The notes below the pieces were generated by a model. The model did not search any database. It saw nothing but the letters and a program-made list of their open reading frames with translations, and was not told the origin of the DNA. Positions 34,599-43,539 of a stretch of DNA of 50,092 bases are shown here, piece after piece. The position numbers were made by a program, and so were the translations under genes. Numbering within the stretch: the stretch's first letter is position 1; the number at the start of each line of letters is the position of its first letter. This DNA comes from an uncultured Pseudoxanthomonas sp. (lineage in GTDB: Bacteria; Pseudomonadota; Gammaproteobacteria; Xanthomonadales; Xanthomonadaceae): positions 1 through 50,092 of the forward strand of contig NZ_CAMPJD010000033.1 in the NCBI RefSeq assembly GCF_946886695.1, given 5' to 3'.

Positions 34599-36026
34599 TC
34601 AACGCGGAGATGCGGTGCTGCGGTGCGAAGACGTGCCGCTGTCCTTCTTTTTGTCCGCAGGCGTTGCCTCAGGCGACTCGGCCAACAGCAGGTCGTAATC
34701 CGCCGGTGTCTCGATCCACGGTTCACCTGGCAGGCCCATCGCGCGATCAAGGATGGTCGGCAACAGGCCGGAAGGAAGTGAGCTGTCGCTGTTCCACACC
34801 ATTGCCACGCCCAGATCCTGGCCGGGAACCAGTGCGACCAGGCCGCGATATCCCTGGACGGCGCCCGCGTGGAAGACGACCTGCTGACCCGCGTAGTCGA
34901 ACACGCGCCAGCCCAGCGCATAGCTGGCCGAATGGATGCGCTCGCGACGCCACCCACCACGCATTTCACCCGGCGTGGTGACCACGGGGGCATGCAGCGT
35001 CGCCAGCAAGGGTGCCGGCAGCACGTCGGGGCGATGGCCCGTCTGGGCAATCAGCCACTGCGCCAGATCGCTGGCGCTGGCATTGACGCCGGCGGCAGGC
35101 GGCAGGCGGTAGTAGGTGGGCTTGGGCGTCAGCGAGACCCAGCCGTTGCGGCTGCGCACATGCGGTCGCGCCCAGCGCGTGCTGCCTTCGATGCCGGCCA
35201 GGCCCATGCTTGCATCGTTCATGCCCAGCGGCTTGAAGATGCGCCGGTCCACCGCCTGGTCGTAGAAGGTGCCGGTGGCGGCGAACACCACATCGCCGAT
35301 CAGGCTGAAGGCGACGTTCTGATAGGCATAGCACTCGCCGGGCGCGCACTTCAGCGGCGCGTACGCCAGCTTGCGGGCCACGTCGTAGTACTCCGCATTG
35401 GCTTCGATGTCGCGGTCGAAGGCGTTGTGCGCCTGCAGGCCTACGCTGTGGCTCAGCACGTCCGCGACGGTCACGTGGGAGGTCGCGTTCGCATCGCTCA
35501 ACTGGAAGCCCGGCACGTACTGGTTGACCTTGCTGTCCCAGCGCAGCGAGCCGTCCTGCACCATCAGGCCGGTCAGCGTGCTGGCGAACGCCTTGGACAG
35601 CGACGCCAGCCGGAACACCGTATGCGCGTCGACCTGTTGCGGGTTGACCACGTCGGTGACGCCATAGCCCCGCGCACTCATCACGCGGCCGTTGTGGACG
35701 ATGGCCATGGCGAGGCCGGGAACGCGATGCCCCACGGTCAGGTGTTCGGCCATGGCCTCGAACGCACGCACGTCGAACCCCGCTGCGAGGGGCTGGATGT
35801 TCTGTCCCGCCAACGCCGTTCGGTACGGGCGCGGTTGCGTCGGCGAGATGTAGGCGCCCGCACTGGCCGCGGTGTTGGCGGAGACTGCCGCGGTTTCAAC
35901 ACCGTGGTTGTTGGACGTCCAGCGCAACGGCGTCTGCGCCGTGGACGACAGCGTCAGTGGAAGCATCAACCCGATCAGGCCGATCCGGAAGACGTGCAGC
36001 GAGCGCCGGCTTGTCTTGTATTTCAT
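34599..36026 (-). CDS. Exported serine hydrolase, class C beta-lactamase / PBP4* fold
   Basis: A 475-aa protein with a signal peptide after a basic start (MKYKTSRRSLHVFRIGLIGL). The catalytic motifs of the class C/esterase group are present: SxxK as S142-L-S-K145 (FRLASLSKAFAS), Y-x-N in YAYQNVAFSLIGD, and HxG in HAGAVQGYRG in place of KTG. The HxG form is typical of esterase or D-amino peptidase relatives rather than true beta-lactamases. I chose the ATG at 36026 because upstream in-frame codons (to 36125) do not look like this family. A Ser/Lys-rich tail ends the protein. Periplasmic action is likely; the substrate is unknown. Confidence 0.85.
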   Translation of the reverse strand: MKYKTSRRSLHVFRIGLIGLMLPLTLSSTAQTPLRWTSNNHGVETAAVSANTAASAGAYISPTQPRPYRTALAGQNIQPLAAGFDVRAFEAMAEHLTVGHRVPGLAMAIVHNGRVMSARGYGVTDVVNPQQVDAHTVFRLASLSKAFASTLTGLMVQDGSLRWDSKVNQYVPGFQLSDANATSHVTVADVLSHSVGLQAHNAFDRDIEANAEYYDVARKLAYAPLKCAPGECYAYQNVAFSLIGDVVFAATGTFYDQAVDRRIFKPLGMNDASMGLAGIEGSTRWARPHVRSRNGWVSLTPKPTYYRLPPAAGVNASASDLAQWLIAQTGHRPDVLPAPLLATLHAPVVTTPGEMRGGWRRERIHSASYALGWRVFDYAGQQVVFHAGAVQGYRGLVALVPGQDLGVAMVWNSDSSLPSGLLPTILDRAMGLPGEPWIETPADYDLLLAESPEATPADKKKDSGTSSHRSTASPR

Positions 36027-36108
36027 CGTGCGTGACGCCTGCGTAAGACCCTTGCCTCCCGGGATCATAACGCCGCTTTTTTCGATTGCACAAACAGGGA
36101 GAGATTCC

Positions 36109-36381
36109 ATGTCCATGTTGTTCATCCTGCTGCTGATTACAGGTGTGGCGGCCGTCCCAATTCAGTTGGGCGCGGGCGCCTGCAACAGGCAGCTGAACAC
36201 GTGCGGCACGTTCAGGAATACCTGCCTCCCTTCGCATGCAACTTCTGCGCCGCTTCGATGTGATCCGCTGTGGCGCGGGGGCGTGCGGAACGTCGTGGAG
36301 GCTCGAAGGTCCGCAGTCGAAGCGCCTCCGACGACGGATTCACCTGCGTCATGCGCCGTGGCGGGAGTTGGCCGGGCCTGA
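36109..36381 (+). CDS. Doubtful small ORF with one hydrophobic helix
   Basis: An open frame of 90 codons with a good GGGAGAG ribosome site 7 nt before the ATG. The first 30 residues are convincing (MSMLFILLLITGVAAVPIQL), a membrane helix reminiscent of the first helix of small DMT/YdcZ-type transporters. The rest looks like chance coding, with cysteines and no pattern. It could be a small membrane protein or the decayed start of a lost transporter gene. If it is not real, the 36027-36462 interval holds nothing else that I can see. Confidence 0.35.
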   Translation: MSMLFILLLITGVAAVPIQLGAGACNRQLNTCGTFRNTCLPSHATSAPLRCDPLWRGGVRNVVEARRSAVEAPPTTDSPASCAVAGVGRA

Positions 36382-36462
36382 ATGCGGGGCCTGGCCGCAG
36401 CCGTGGAGAGTGGCAGCCTGGAGGCGCGTGATGCGCGAATGGCGCGCGCTGCCCGTTCCGTC

Positions 36463-38109
36463 CTAGTCGGCGGCGGCGAATGCGGCAGGTGCCGTGGCCG
36501 CCGCATGCGCATGGTGGCCGGACAACACCGGCAGTCCGCGGATCAGATCCGATGCGCGCTCCGCGATCATGATCGTCGGCGCGTTGGTATTGCCACCGAT
36601 CAGCGAGGGCATCACCGAGGCGTCGATCACGCGCAGCCCCGCGATGCCATGCACACGCAACTCGGAATCCACCACCGCGTCTTCGTCTTCACCCATGCGG
36701 CAGGTGCCGACGGGGTGGTAGACGGTTTCGGCCTTGGCGCGGATGAAGGCGACCAGTTCGGCGTCCGACAGGTCGTTGCGCGCGGGATGGATGGGCGCGC
36801 CACGGTAGGCATCGAAGGCCGGCTGCGCGAACAGGTCGCGCGACAGCTTGGCGCACTCGACCATCATCTTCAGGTCGAAGCCTTCCGGGTCGCTCAGGTA
36901 GTTCGCTTCGATGCGTGCGTCGGCGCGCGGGTCCGCGCTGGCGAGCAGGATGCGGCCACGGCTGCGCGGGCGCAGGAAGCAGGCATGTGCGGTATAGCCG
37001 TCGCCCGCCAGCCGGTTGCGACCATGGTCGTCCAGCATCGCTGGCACGAAGTGCATCTGGATGTCGGGGCGGTCGTCCGGGGCCAGCGACGAACGCACGA
37101 AGGCGCCGGCTTCGGCGATGTTGCTGCTGCCGGGGCCGCGGTGACCGCGAAGGAAATAGTCGAAGGCGGTCTTGAGCTCGCTGGCCCGGTCGTAGGTGAT
37201 GCGCTGGGTGCTGTGCTGCAGGGTGCAGATGTCGAGGTGGTCCTGGAGGTTGCGGCCGACGCCAGGCAACGCATGGCGTACGCTGATGCCCGTCTCCTCC
37301 AGATGCTCCGACGGCCCGATCCCGGACAGCATCAGCAGTTGCGGCGAGTTGATCGTGCCGCCGCTCAGCAGGACCTCGCTCCGGCAACGTACGACGACTT
37401 CATGGCCGCCACGGGCGTAGGCCACGCCGATGGCGCGCCCCTTCTCCAGCAGGACGCGGCGGACCAGTGCGCCGGTGACGATGTCCAGGTTCTGCCGGTC
37501 GCGCGCGGGATCGAGGTACGCCACCGCCGACGAGCAGCGCGCGCCGTCCTTCTGCGTGACCTGGTAGAGCCCGAAGCCCGCCTGCGTCGCGCCGTTGAAA
37601 TCGTCGTTGCGGGTGTAGCCGGCCTGCACCCCGGCCTCGATGAAGGCGGCGGACAGCGGATTGGTGTAGCGCAGGTCGGACACGGACAGGGGGCCGTCGC
37701 CGCCATGGCGTGCGTCCGCGCCGCGCGCGTTGCGCTCCGAGCGGCGGAAGTAGGGCAGTGCGCTGTCCCAGTTCCAGCCGTCCGCGCCGGCATTCGCCCA
37801 ATCGTCGTAGTCCTGGGGAACACCGCGGATGTAGCACATGGCGTTGATCGAACTGGAACCGCCAAGCACCTTGCCGCGCGGCCACCACAGGCGGCGGTTG
37901 TCCAGGTTCGGTTCGGGCGCGGTGTCGTAGTTCCAGTTCACGCCCTTCTGCCCCACCAGCTTGGCCAGGCCGGCCGGCATGTGGATGAAGGGATGCCAGT
38001 CGCGCGGACCGGCTTCCAGCAGCAGCACGCGACAGGCGGGGTCTTCGCTCAGGCGGTGGGCCAGGACACAGCCGGCCGAACCGGCGCCCACGATGATGTA
38101 GTCGTACAC
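36463..38109 (-). CDS. GMC-family FAD oxidoreductase (choline dehydrogenase-like)
   Basis: A 548-aa flavoprotein. The FAD Rossmann motif is GAGSAGCVLAHRLSED (8 onward), GMC signature 1 is PRGKVLGGSSSINAMCYIRG, signature 2 is SGGTINSPQLLMLSGIGP, and the catalytic His region is VYHPVGTCRMGEDEDAVVDS. The C-terminal motif is GGNTNAPTIMIAERASDLI. The group oxidises alcohols such as choline or long-chain alcohols. No betaine aldehyde dehydrogenase or betI is next to it, so choline is not supported by context. It probably feeds electrons to the membrane quinone pool. It is a single-gene unit. Confidence 0.9.
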   Translation of the reverse strand: MYDYIIVGAGSAGCVLAHRLSEDPACRVLLLEAGPRDWHPFIHMPAGLAKLVGQKGVNWNYDTAPEPNLDNRRLWWPRGKVLGGSSSINAMCYIRGVPQDYDDWANAGADGWNWDSALPYFRRSERNARGADARHGGDGPLSVSDLRYTNPLSAAFIEAGVQAGYTRNDDFNGATQAGFGLYQVTQKDGARCSSAVAYLDPARDRQNLDIVTGALVRRVLLEKGRAIGVAYARGGHEVVVRCRSEVLLSGGTINSPQLLMLSGIGPSEHLEETGISVRHALPGVGRNLQDHLDICTLQHSTQRITYDRASELKTAFDYFLRGHRGPGSSNIAEAGAFVRSSLAPDDRPDIQMHFVPAMLDDHGRNRLAGDGYTAHACFLRPRSRGRILLASADPRADARIEANYLSDPEGFDLKMMVECAKLSRDLFAQPAFDAYRGAPIHPARNDLSDAELVAFIRAKAETVYHPVGTCRMGEDEDAVVDSELRVHGIAGLRVIDASVMPSLIGGNTNAPTIMIAERASDLIRGLPVLSGHHAHAAATAPAAFAAAD

Positions 38110-38323
38110 ATGCAGCCCTGTTGCGAAGTACGGCCGAACCTAGCGGCGAGGGGTAGAGCAAATGCTCGGGCTGGTACCGCCATGACCGCGGGTAGGCGCA
38201 AACGCGGATTCGCGGTGGGCACGAGTCCGGGAAAGGCTGGCGATGTTGCAGTGCATCGGATACCTTGCGCGCCACAGGCGGGCCTTGTCCGCTCCCGATG
38301 ATGCGATTGGCAGGCCGCAAAGC

Positions 38324-39688
38324 ATGGACCCGTCCTCCCCAGCGACCACCCGGTTCGGCCGGTTCCGCGCCGCGATGACCGAATCGCCGCCGCTGCTGTG
38401 GGCCTTCGTCTACTTCTTCTGCCTGCTGAGCGGCTATTACGTGCTGCGACCGGTGCGTGAGGCGATGGCGGCATCGAGCGACATCGAGGCGGTGTTCCCA
38501 CCGGCGCTGATTGCGTTCTTTGCAGGCCGCGGCATCGCGCTGGGCGAGTTCACGCTGCAGTTCATCTTCAGCGCCGTCTTCCTGATCATGCTGGTGCTGC
38601 AGCCGGTGTACGGCTGGCTGGTGAGCCGTTTCCCGCGGCGGGTGTTCCTGCCGGTGATCTATGGTTTCTTCATCGCAACGCTGTTGGTGTTCTACGCCAT
38701 GTTCGACAGCGGCATCGCCGGTCGGGGCTTGGCCTTCATCCTGTGGATCACGGTGTTCAACCTGTTCGCGGTCGCCGTGTTCTGGAGTTTCATGGCGGAT
38801 GTCTTCACCAATGTCGAAGCGCGCCGTTACTACGGATATATCGGTGCCGCCGGCACCGTGGGAGCGTTCCTCGGTCCTGCGCTGACCAAGATGCTGGTCG
38901 TGCGCGTGGGCATTCCCAACATGATGCTGGTGTCGGCGTTCCTGTTCTCGGTCTGCGTCCTGTGCATCTACCGGCTGCGGACATGGGCGGTTGCGCGCGA
39001 AGCCGAGCGGCGCCAGGTCAGCGGCGAGATCCCGATGGGGGGCGAGGTGCTGGCGGGCTTGAAGCTCATCGCTCGCGAGCCGCTCCTGCGTTGGCTCGCC
39101 GCCATGGTGGTGATGGGCGTCGGCGTGGGCACGTTGCTCTACAACGAGCAGAACGCCATCGCGCGCACGCTGTTCACCTCGGCCGAAGCCCGTGCCGACT
39201 ATTTCGCCACGCTGGACCTGGCGGTCAACTCGCTGACGCTGGTCGTGCAGCTGCTGCTGACCCGCACGCTGCTGTCCCGCTTCGGCATCGCGCCAGCGCT
39301 GCTGATTCCCGGCTGCGCGATCATCCTCGGATTCTCGATCCTTTCCGCGTCCCCGTTGCCCGTGATGGTGGCCATCGTGCAGGTGGTCACCCGCGCCAGC
39401 GAGTTCTCGCTGGCCAAGCCGGCGCGCGAGACCATCTACACCCGCGTCGGCCGTGAGTGGCGCTACAAGGCGGGCGCCGCCATCGACACGGTGATCTACC
39501 GCGGCGGCGACCTGAGCTTCGTCTGGCTGCACAAGTTGCTGTCCGCGTTCGGGTCGAACGTGGTGTTCGGTGCCGGCCTGCTGGTGGCCAGCGCCATGAC
39601 CTTCAGCGCGTGGCGGCTGCTGCGCGAAGAGTCGAAGCTGCCCTCCGAGCGCATGGGTGCGGACGATGCGGCGGCGGAGAAGGCCTGA
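38324..39688 (+). CDS. MFS/nucleotide-translocase-like membrane protein
   Basis: A 454-aa inner-membrane protein with about 11-12 helices. The start of the membrane part, LWAFVYFFCLLSGYYVLRPV, and MADVFTNVEARRYYGYIGAA are characteristic of the bacterial ATP/ADP translocase-like (Npt) branch of the major facilitator fold; ARETIYTRVGREWRYKAGAA lies in the last third. In free-living bacteria these proteins have no proven substrate. The ATG at 38324 (MDPSSPATTRFGRF) is preferred to longer starts. It is divergent from the GMC gene. Confidence 0.8.
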   Translation: MDPSSPATTRFGRFRAAMTESPPLLWAFVYFFCLLSGYYVLRPVREAMAASSDIEAVFPPALIAFFAGRGIALGEFTLQFIFSAVFLIMLVLQPVYGWLVSRFPRRVFLPVIYGFFIATLLVFYAMFDSGIAGRGLAFILWITVFNLFAVAVFWSFMADVFTNVEARRYYGYIGAAGTVGAFLGPALTKMLVVRVGIPNMMLVSAFLFSVCVLCIYRLRTWAVAREAERRQVSGEIPMGGEVLAGLKLIAREPLLRWLAAMVVMGVGVGTLLYNEQNAIARTLFTSAEARADYFATLDLAVNSLTLVVQLLLTRTLLSRFGIAPALLIPGCAIILGFSILSASPLPVMVAIVQVVTRASEFSLAKPARETIYTRVGREWRYKAGAAIDTVIYRGGDLSFVWLHKLLSAFGSNVVFGAGLLVASAMTFSAWRLLREESKLPSERMGADDAAAEKA

Positions 39689-39754
39689 TACGGCCGGGGC
39701 AGACGCTGCCGCGCGCTGCCGCTATGCTGCGCACACACGAGGGGGGAGACGGCA

Positions 39755-40129
39755 ATGGGTGTGATCGCAGTGGTGTTGGTGGCGCTGGTGGCGGTGCTGC
39801 ACGTGTACTTCCTGGTACTGGAAATGTTCCTCTGGACCAAGCCACTGGGTCTGAAGACCTTCCGCAACACGCCCGAAAAGGCCGAGACCACGCGCGTGCT
39901 GGCCGCCAACCAGGGCCTCTACAACGGCTTCCTCGCCGCCGGGCTTCTCTGGGGGCTGTACACGGCGAAGTGGGACGTCGTGGTGTTCTTCCTGCTGTGC
40001 GTCATCGTCGCGGCACTTTACGGCGCATGGAGCGTCAACAAGCGCATCTTCTTCGTGCAGGGCGTACCGGCGATCGCGGCGATGGCGGCGGTGTTGTTCG
40101 TGTTGATGATGGGCGATATCTCGCGCTGA
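39755..40129 (+). CDS. DUF1304 membrane protein
   Basis: A 124-aa protein with four transmembrane helices (IAVVLVALVAVLHVYFLVLE, FLAAGLLWGLYTA, VVVFFLLCVIVAALYGAW, VPAIAAMAAVLFVLMMGD). The loop MFLWTKPLGLKTFRNTPEKA and NQGLYNGFLAAGL are the DUF1304 signature. GGGGGGAGA lies 6 nt before the ATG. The function of the family is unknown. Confidence 0.87.
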   Translation: MGVIAVVLVALVAVLHVYFLVLEMFLWTKPLGLKTFRNTPEKAETTRVLAANQGLYNGFLAAGLLWGLYTAKWDVVVFFLLCVIVAALYGAWSVNKRIFFVQGVPAIAAMAAVLFVLMMGDISR

Positions 40130-40147
40130 ACGGGTGGCGCGCGACGC

Positions 40148-40516
40148 TCAACGCAGCGACCACGCCAGCAACAGTCCTCCCGAGGCGAACAGCACCAGCC
40201 ATGAAAGATGGCGCCCGCGGGTGACGATCAGCGGCAGCAACCCGGAGATTCCCAGGGTGACGGCCAAGGTGGTGGCGATGCGGCGTCCGTCGGCATCGGG
40301 CAGCTCGCCTACCTGCAGCACCACGGCTGCGAGCCCCCAGGCGATCACCGTGGTCAGATGCCAGGCGAAGCGCAGGGTCCGCGTGGTGAATGCGGTGCCG
40401 CCGAACAGCCTGGGTAGATCAGGACGGCGGAACAGGCGAATGAGCAGGTAGTGCTCGCCGAGCACCGAATGCGCCAAGCCGAGCAGGATCATCAGCGTGG
40501 CGGCGGCGACCAGCAT
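40148..40516 (-). CDS. Small four-helix membrane protein
   Basis: A 122-aa protein with four hydrophobic segments (LVAAATLMILLGLAHSVLGE, TTVIAWGLAAVVLQVGE, RIATTLAVTLGISGLLPLIV, WLVLFASGGLLLAWSLR). Its ATG lies one base after the stop of the DUF4442 gene, so it is coupled to that gene. I do not recognise a named family. The HSVLGEHYLLIRLF loop with His and Glu looks conserved. Confidence 0.72.
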   Translation of the reverse strand: MLVAAATLMILLGLAHSVLGEHYLLIRLFRRPDLPRLFGGTAFTTRTLRFAWHLTTVIAWGLAAVVLQVGELPDADGRRIATTLAVTLGISGLLPLIVTRGRHLSWLVLFASGGLLLAWSLR

Positions 40517-40517
40517 G

Positions 40518-40997
40518 TCAGCCCGCCTTCTGCGGACGCGGCGACACCCACATGCGAATGCTGGCTCGGAACACCGGTTCGCCCTGCGCGTCGCTGACCA
40601 CCACCTGCATCGGCAGGTCGTAACCTTCCGCCGATTCGCGGGGCTCGAAGGCCGGGGTAGCCACGGCATGCATCGTGCCCACGGCCTTCTTCAGGTATTC
40701 CACCGTCATGCCCTTGGGAATCCAGCGCATCGATCGCGGAATGCTGACGTCGGTGGTCAGCCCGCCGACGAACTCGGCCAGGTTGCACAGTGCGATGGCG
40801 TGCACCGTGCCCAGATGATTGGTGACCGAACGGCGATGCCGGATCGTCGCTTCGCCGCGGCCGGGTTCCAGTCGCGTCATGCGCGGGCCGATGCTGCCGA
40901 AGTAGGGCGCCTTGAAGCAGATCAGGCGTGAGAACAGCCAAGCGCCGAACGGCTTGCGGCTCAGGTTGCGGTAGATGCTCAGGACATCGGCGCTCAT
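40518..40997 (-). CDS. DUF4442 hotdog-fold thioesterase-like protein
   Basis: A 159-aa cytoplasmic protein of the hotdog fold: KAPYFGSIGPRMTRLEPGRG, RSVTNHLGTVHAIALCNLAE (the helix carrying the active-site region) and a beta-rich second half. It belongs to the DUF4442/PaaI-like acyl-thioesterase relatives. An AGGAG ribosome site lies 6 nt before the ATG at 40997. It is 64 bp downstream of fadE on the same strand, so it is likely part of the fatty-acid operon, perhaps releasing stalled acyl-CoA. Confidence 0.8.
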   Translation of the reverse strand: MSADVLSIYRNLSRKPFGAWLFSRLICFKAPYFGSIGPRMTRLEPGRGEATIRHRRSVTNHLGTVHAIALCNLAEFVGGLTTDVSIPRSMRWIPKGMTVEYLKKAVGTMHAVATPAFEPRESAEGYDLPMQVVVSDAQGEPVFRASIRMWVSPRPQKAG

Positions 40998-41061
40998 CGG
41001 AACTCCTGTCGCGACGACGGCGGGACATGCCCGCCGTCGTGATCGTTGACGGGGTGGCGCG

Positions 41062-43539
41062 TCAGGCCGCTTCGCGCGGCTGGCGCTTGTGCTGCGGCAG
41101 GTCGTAGAAACTGGCCGCGCGCAGTTCGTGGGTGTCGAAGTCGTCCACGGTGATCGTGTCCAGCGTGATCGCACGCAGGTCTTCAAGCTGCTTGCGTTCT
41201 TCCACGGTGATCCAGCCCTCGCGCACGCCTTCGTCCAGCTGCGCGCTGTAGTCCAGGGCTTCGATGTCCTTGGTCTTCAGCGCCTTCAGGAACTTGCGCT
41301 CCACCGGCTCTGCAGCGACGGCCGCAGCCAGGTAGCTGTCGATGCGGCCGCCGGGGTTGTTCTCGCACGGGGTCAGGAACACGCCCTGGCCCAGGCGGTC
41401 GCGCGCTTCGTTCGGCGCCATCAGCAGCATGGCGACGCGGTGGCTCAGGCGGTCGCCCGGGGCCACGGCGCGGCGGCCGAACGGGAACACCACCGGCCAC
41501 AACAACCAGCCCAGCGGCTTGATCGGGAAGTTGCGCAGCGCCTGCGACAGCGCCAGTTCGATCTCGTACGCGCTGTTGTGGAAGGCCCAAGCCAGTAGCG
41601 GCTTGTCGGCTTCCGGCGCACCTTCGTCATGGTGGCGCTTCAGCACCGCGCCCATCATGTACAGGTGGCTCAGCACGTCGCCCAGCCGGCCGGACAGCGA
41701 TTCCTTGAACTTCAGCTTGCCGCCCAGCGCGCCCAGCGAGATGTCGGTGAGCAGCGCCAGGTTGGCCGCGTAGCGGTCCAGCTTGCGGAAGAACTTCTTC
41801 GTGTATGCATCGCCCGGCACGGCGCCGATCTTCGAGCCGGTGATGCCGAACCAGAACGAGCGCACCGCGTTGGAGATCGCGCCGCCGATATGCGGGTACA
41901 GCACGGCGTCCAGCTGTTGGATGCCGGCGCGGGTGTCTGGATCCTGCGCCGCGCGCATCTCCTTGATGATGTACGGATGGCACAGGATCGAGCCCTGGCC
42001 GAAGATCAGCAGGCTGCGGGTCATGATGTTCGCGCCTTCCACCGTGATGGCGATCGGCGAGGCCTGCCATGCGCGGCCGGCGAAGTTGCGCGGGCCCAGG
42101 ATGATGCCCTTGCCGCCGACGATGTCCATCACGTCCTTGGCGACGTCGCGGCCCATGTTGGTGCAGTGGTACTTGGCGATGGCCGACGGCACCGACGGCA
42201 CGTCGCCGCGGTCCACGGCGGCGGCGGTGGCCTGCGACAGCGCGCTGATCGCGTACGCCTTGCCGCCGATGCGGGCCAACGCTTCCTCGACGCCTTCGAA
42301 GCGGCCGACCGACAGGCCGAACTGCTTGCGGATGCGCGCATACGCACCGGTGACGCGCGCGCCGGCCTTCGCACCGCCGCTGGCGGTGGACGGCAGGGTG
42401 ATCGAGCGGCCGACAGCCAGGCACTCATTGAGCATGTTCCAGCCCTTGCCGGCCATCTCCACGCCGCCGATCAGCTGGCTCAGCGGAATGAACACGTCCT
42501 TGCCGTGGATCGGGCCGTTCTGGAATGGCGAGTTCAGCGGGAAGTGGCGACGGCCGACGTCCACGCCGGGGGTATCGCGCGGCAGCAGCGCCAGGGTGAT
42601 GCCGATGTCGCGTGTATCGCCGATCAGGCCGTCCGGATCGTACATGCGGAACGCCAGTCCGATGATCGTGGCGACCGGGGCCAGCGTGATGTAGCGCTTG
42701 TCGAAGGTCAGGCGCAGGCCCAGCACGTTGGCGCCATTCCACTCGCCCTTGCAGACGATGCCGTAGTCGGGAATCGAGGTCGCGTCGGAACCGGCGAATG
42801 GACCGGTCAGGCCGAAGCACGGGACTTCCTGGCCGATCGCCAGGCGCGGCAGGTAGTAGTCCTTCTGTTCCTGCGTGCCGTAATGGTTGAGCAGTTCACC
42901 CGGGCCCAGTGAATTGGGCACGCCGACCGTGGAGCTGACCACGCTGCTGACCGAGGCGATCTTCTGGATCACCTTGTGGTGTGCCAGCGCGGAGAAGCCG
43001 AGGCCGCCGTACTGCTTCGGGATGATCATGCCGAAGAACTTGTTCTTCTTGATGTAGTCCCACAGCTCCGGCGGCAGGTCGGCATGGACGTGGGTGATTT
43101 CCCAGTCGTTGGTCATCTTGCACAGCTCTTCCACCGGGCCGTCGAGGAAGGCCTGTTCTTCAGCGGTGAGCTGCGGCTTCGGGTAGGCGAGCAGCTTGTT
43201 CCAGTCCGGGTCGCCGGTGAACAGGTCGCCCTCGAAACCGACCGAGCCGGTTTCCAGTGCGATGCGTTCGGTTTGCGACAGGGGCGGCAGCGCGCGGCGC
43301 AGGAAGCCAAGCGCCGGCGCGGTGATCAGCGGCTTGCGGATCGCCGGGATCAGCAGCGGCAGCGCGATCGCCACCACGACCAGGGCCGCGACGACGGTGG
43401 CGGTAGGGTTGGCGCCCAGCAGCCAGCACGCGACCAGCAGGCTGGCGGTGATCGCCGCCCAGTAGGCGAGCCGGATCCGGTGGTAGGCAGCGAATGCGCC
43501 CGCCAGCAGGAAGGCGAGGAAGGGGATGACGATGCTCAT
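41062..43539 (-). CDS. fadE: Acyl-CoA dehydrogenase FadE
   Basis: Catalyses the first step of fatty acid beta-oxidation. At 825 aa it has the size of E. coli FadE (814), about twice that of ordinary acyl-CoA dehydrogenases. Two membrane helices at the N-terminus (VIPFLAFLLAGAFAAYHRIR, TATVVAALVVVAIALPLLIP) anchor it. The dehydrogenase core follows (KNKFFGMIIPKQYGGLGFSA, CFGLTGPFAGSDATSIPDYG, ANIMTRSLLIFGQGSILCHP), then the FadE-specific C-terminal domain. Its ATG overlaps the stop of the alpha/beta hydrolase gene. A TetR regulator is divergent from the operon, so acyl-CoA-responsive control is likely. Confidence 0.95.
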   Translation of the reverse strand: MSIVIPFLAFLLAGAFAAYHRIRLAYWAAITASLLVACWLLGANPTATVVAALVVVAIALPLLIPAIRKPLITAPALGFLRRALPPLSQTERIALETGSVGFEGDLFTGDPDWNKLLAYPKPQLTAEEQAFLDGPVEELCKMTNDWEITHVHADLPPELWDYIKKNKFFGMIIPKQYGGLGFSALAHHKVIQKIASVSSVVSSTVGVPNSLGPGELLNHYGTQEQKDYYLPRLAIGQEVPCFGLTGPFAGSDATSIPDYGIVCKGEWNGANVLGLRLTFDKRYITLAPVATIIGLAFRMYDPDGLIGDTRDIGITLALLPRDTPGVDVGRRHFPLNSPFQNGPIHGKDVFIPLSQLIGGVEMAGKGWNMLNECLAVGRSITLPSTASGGAKAGARVTGAYARIRKQFGLSVGRFEGVEEALARIGGKAYAISALSQATAAAVDRGDVPSVPSAIAKYHCTNMGRDVAKDVMDIVGGKGIILGPRNFAGRAWQASPIAITVEGANIMTRSLLIFGQGSILCHPYIIKEMRAAQDPDTRAGIQQLDAVLYPHIGGAISNAVRSFWFGITGSKIGAVPGDAYTKKFFRKLDRYAANLALLTDISLGALGGKLKFKESLSGRLGDVLSHLYMMGAVLKRHHDEGAPEADKPLLAWAFHNSAYEIELALSQALRNFPIKPLGWLLWPVVFPFGRRAVAPGDRLSHRVAMLLMAPNEARDRLGQGVFLTPCENNPGGRIDSYLAAAVAAEPVERKFLKALKTKDIEALDYSAQLDEGVREGWITVEERKQLEDLRAITLDTITVDDFDTHELRAASFYDLPQHKRQPREAA

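Noticed and set aside
34599..36026. True antibiotic-resistance beta-lactamase
   Set aside because: The third motif is HxG rather than KTG and the protein is longer than AmpC, so an esterase or peptidase role is more likely.
36463..38109. Choline-to-betaine operon
   Set aside because: No betB, betI or choline transporter lies beside the GMC gene.
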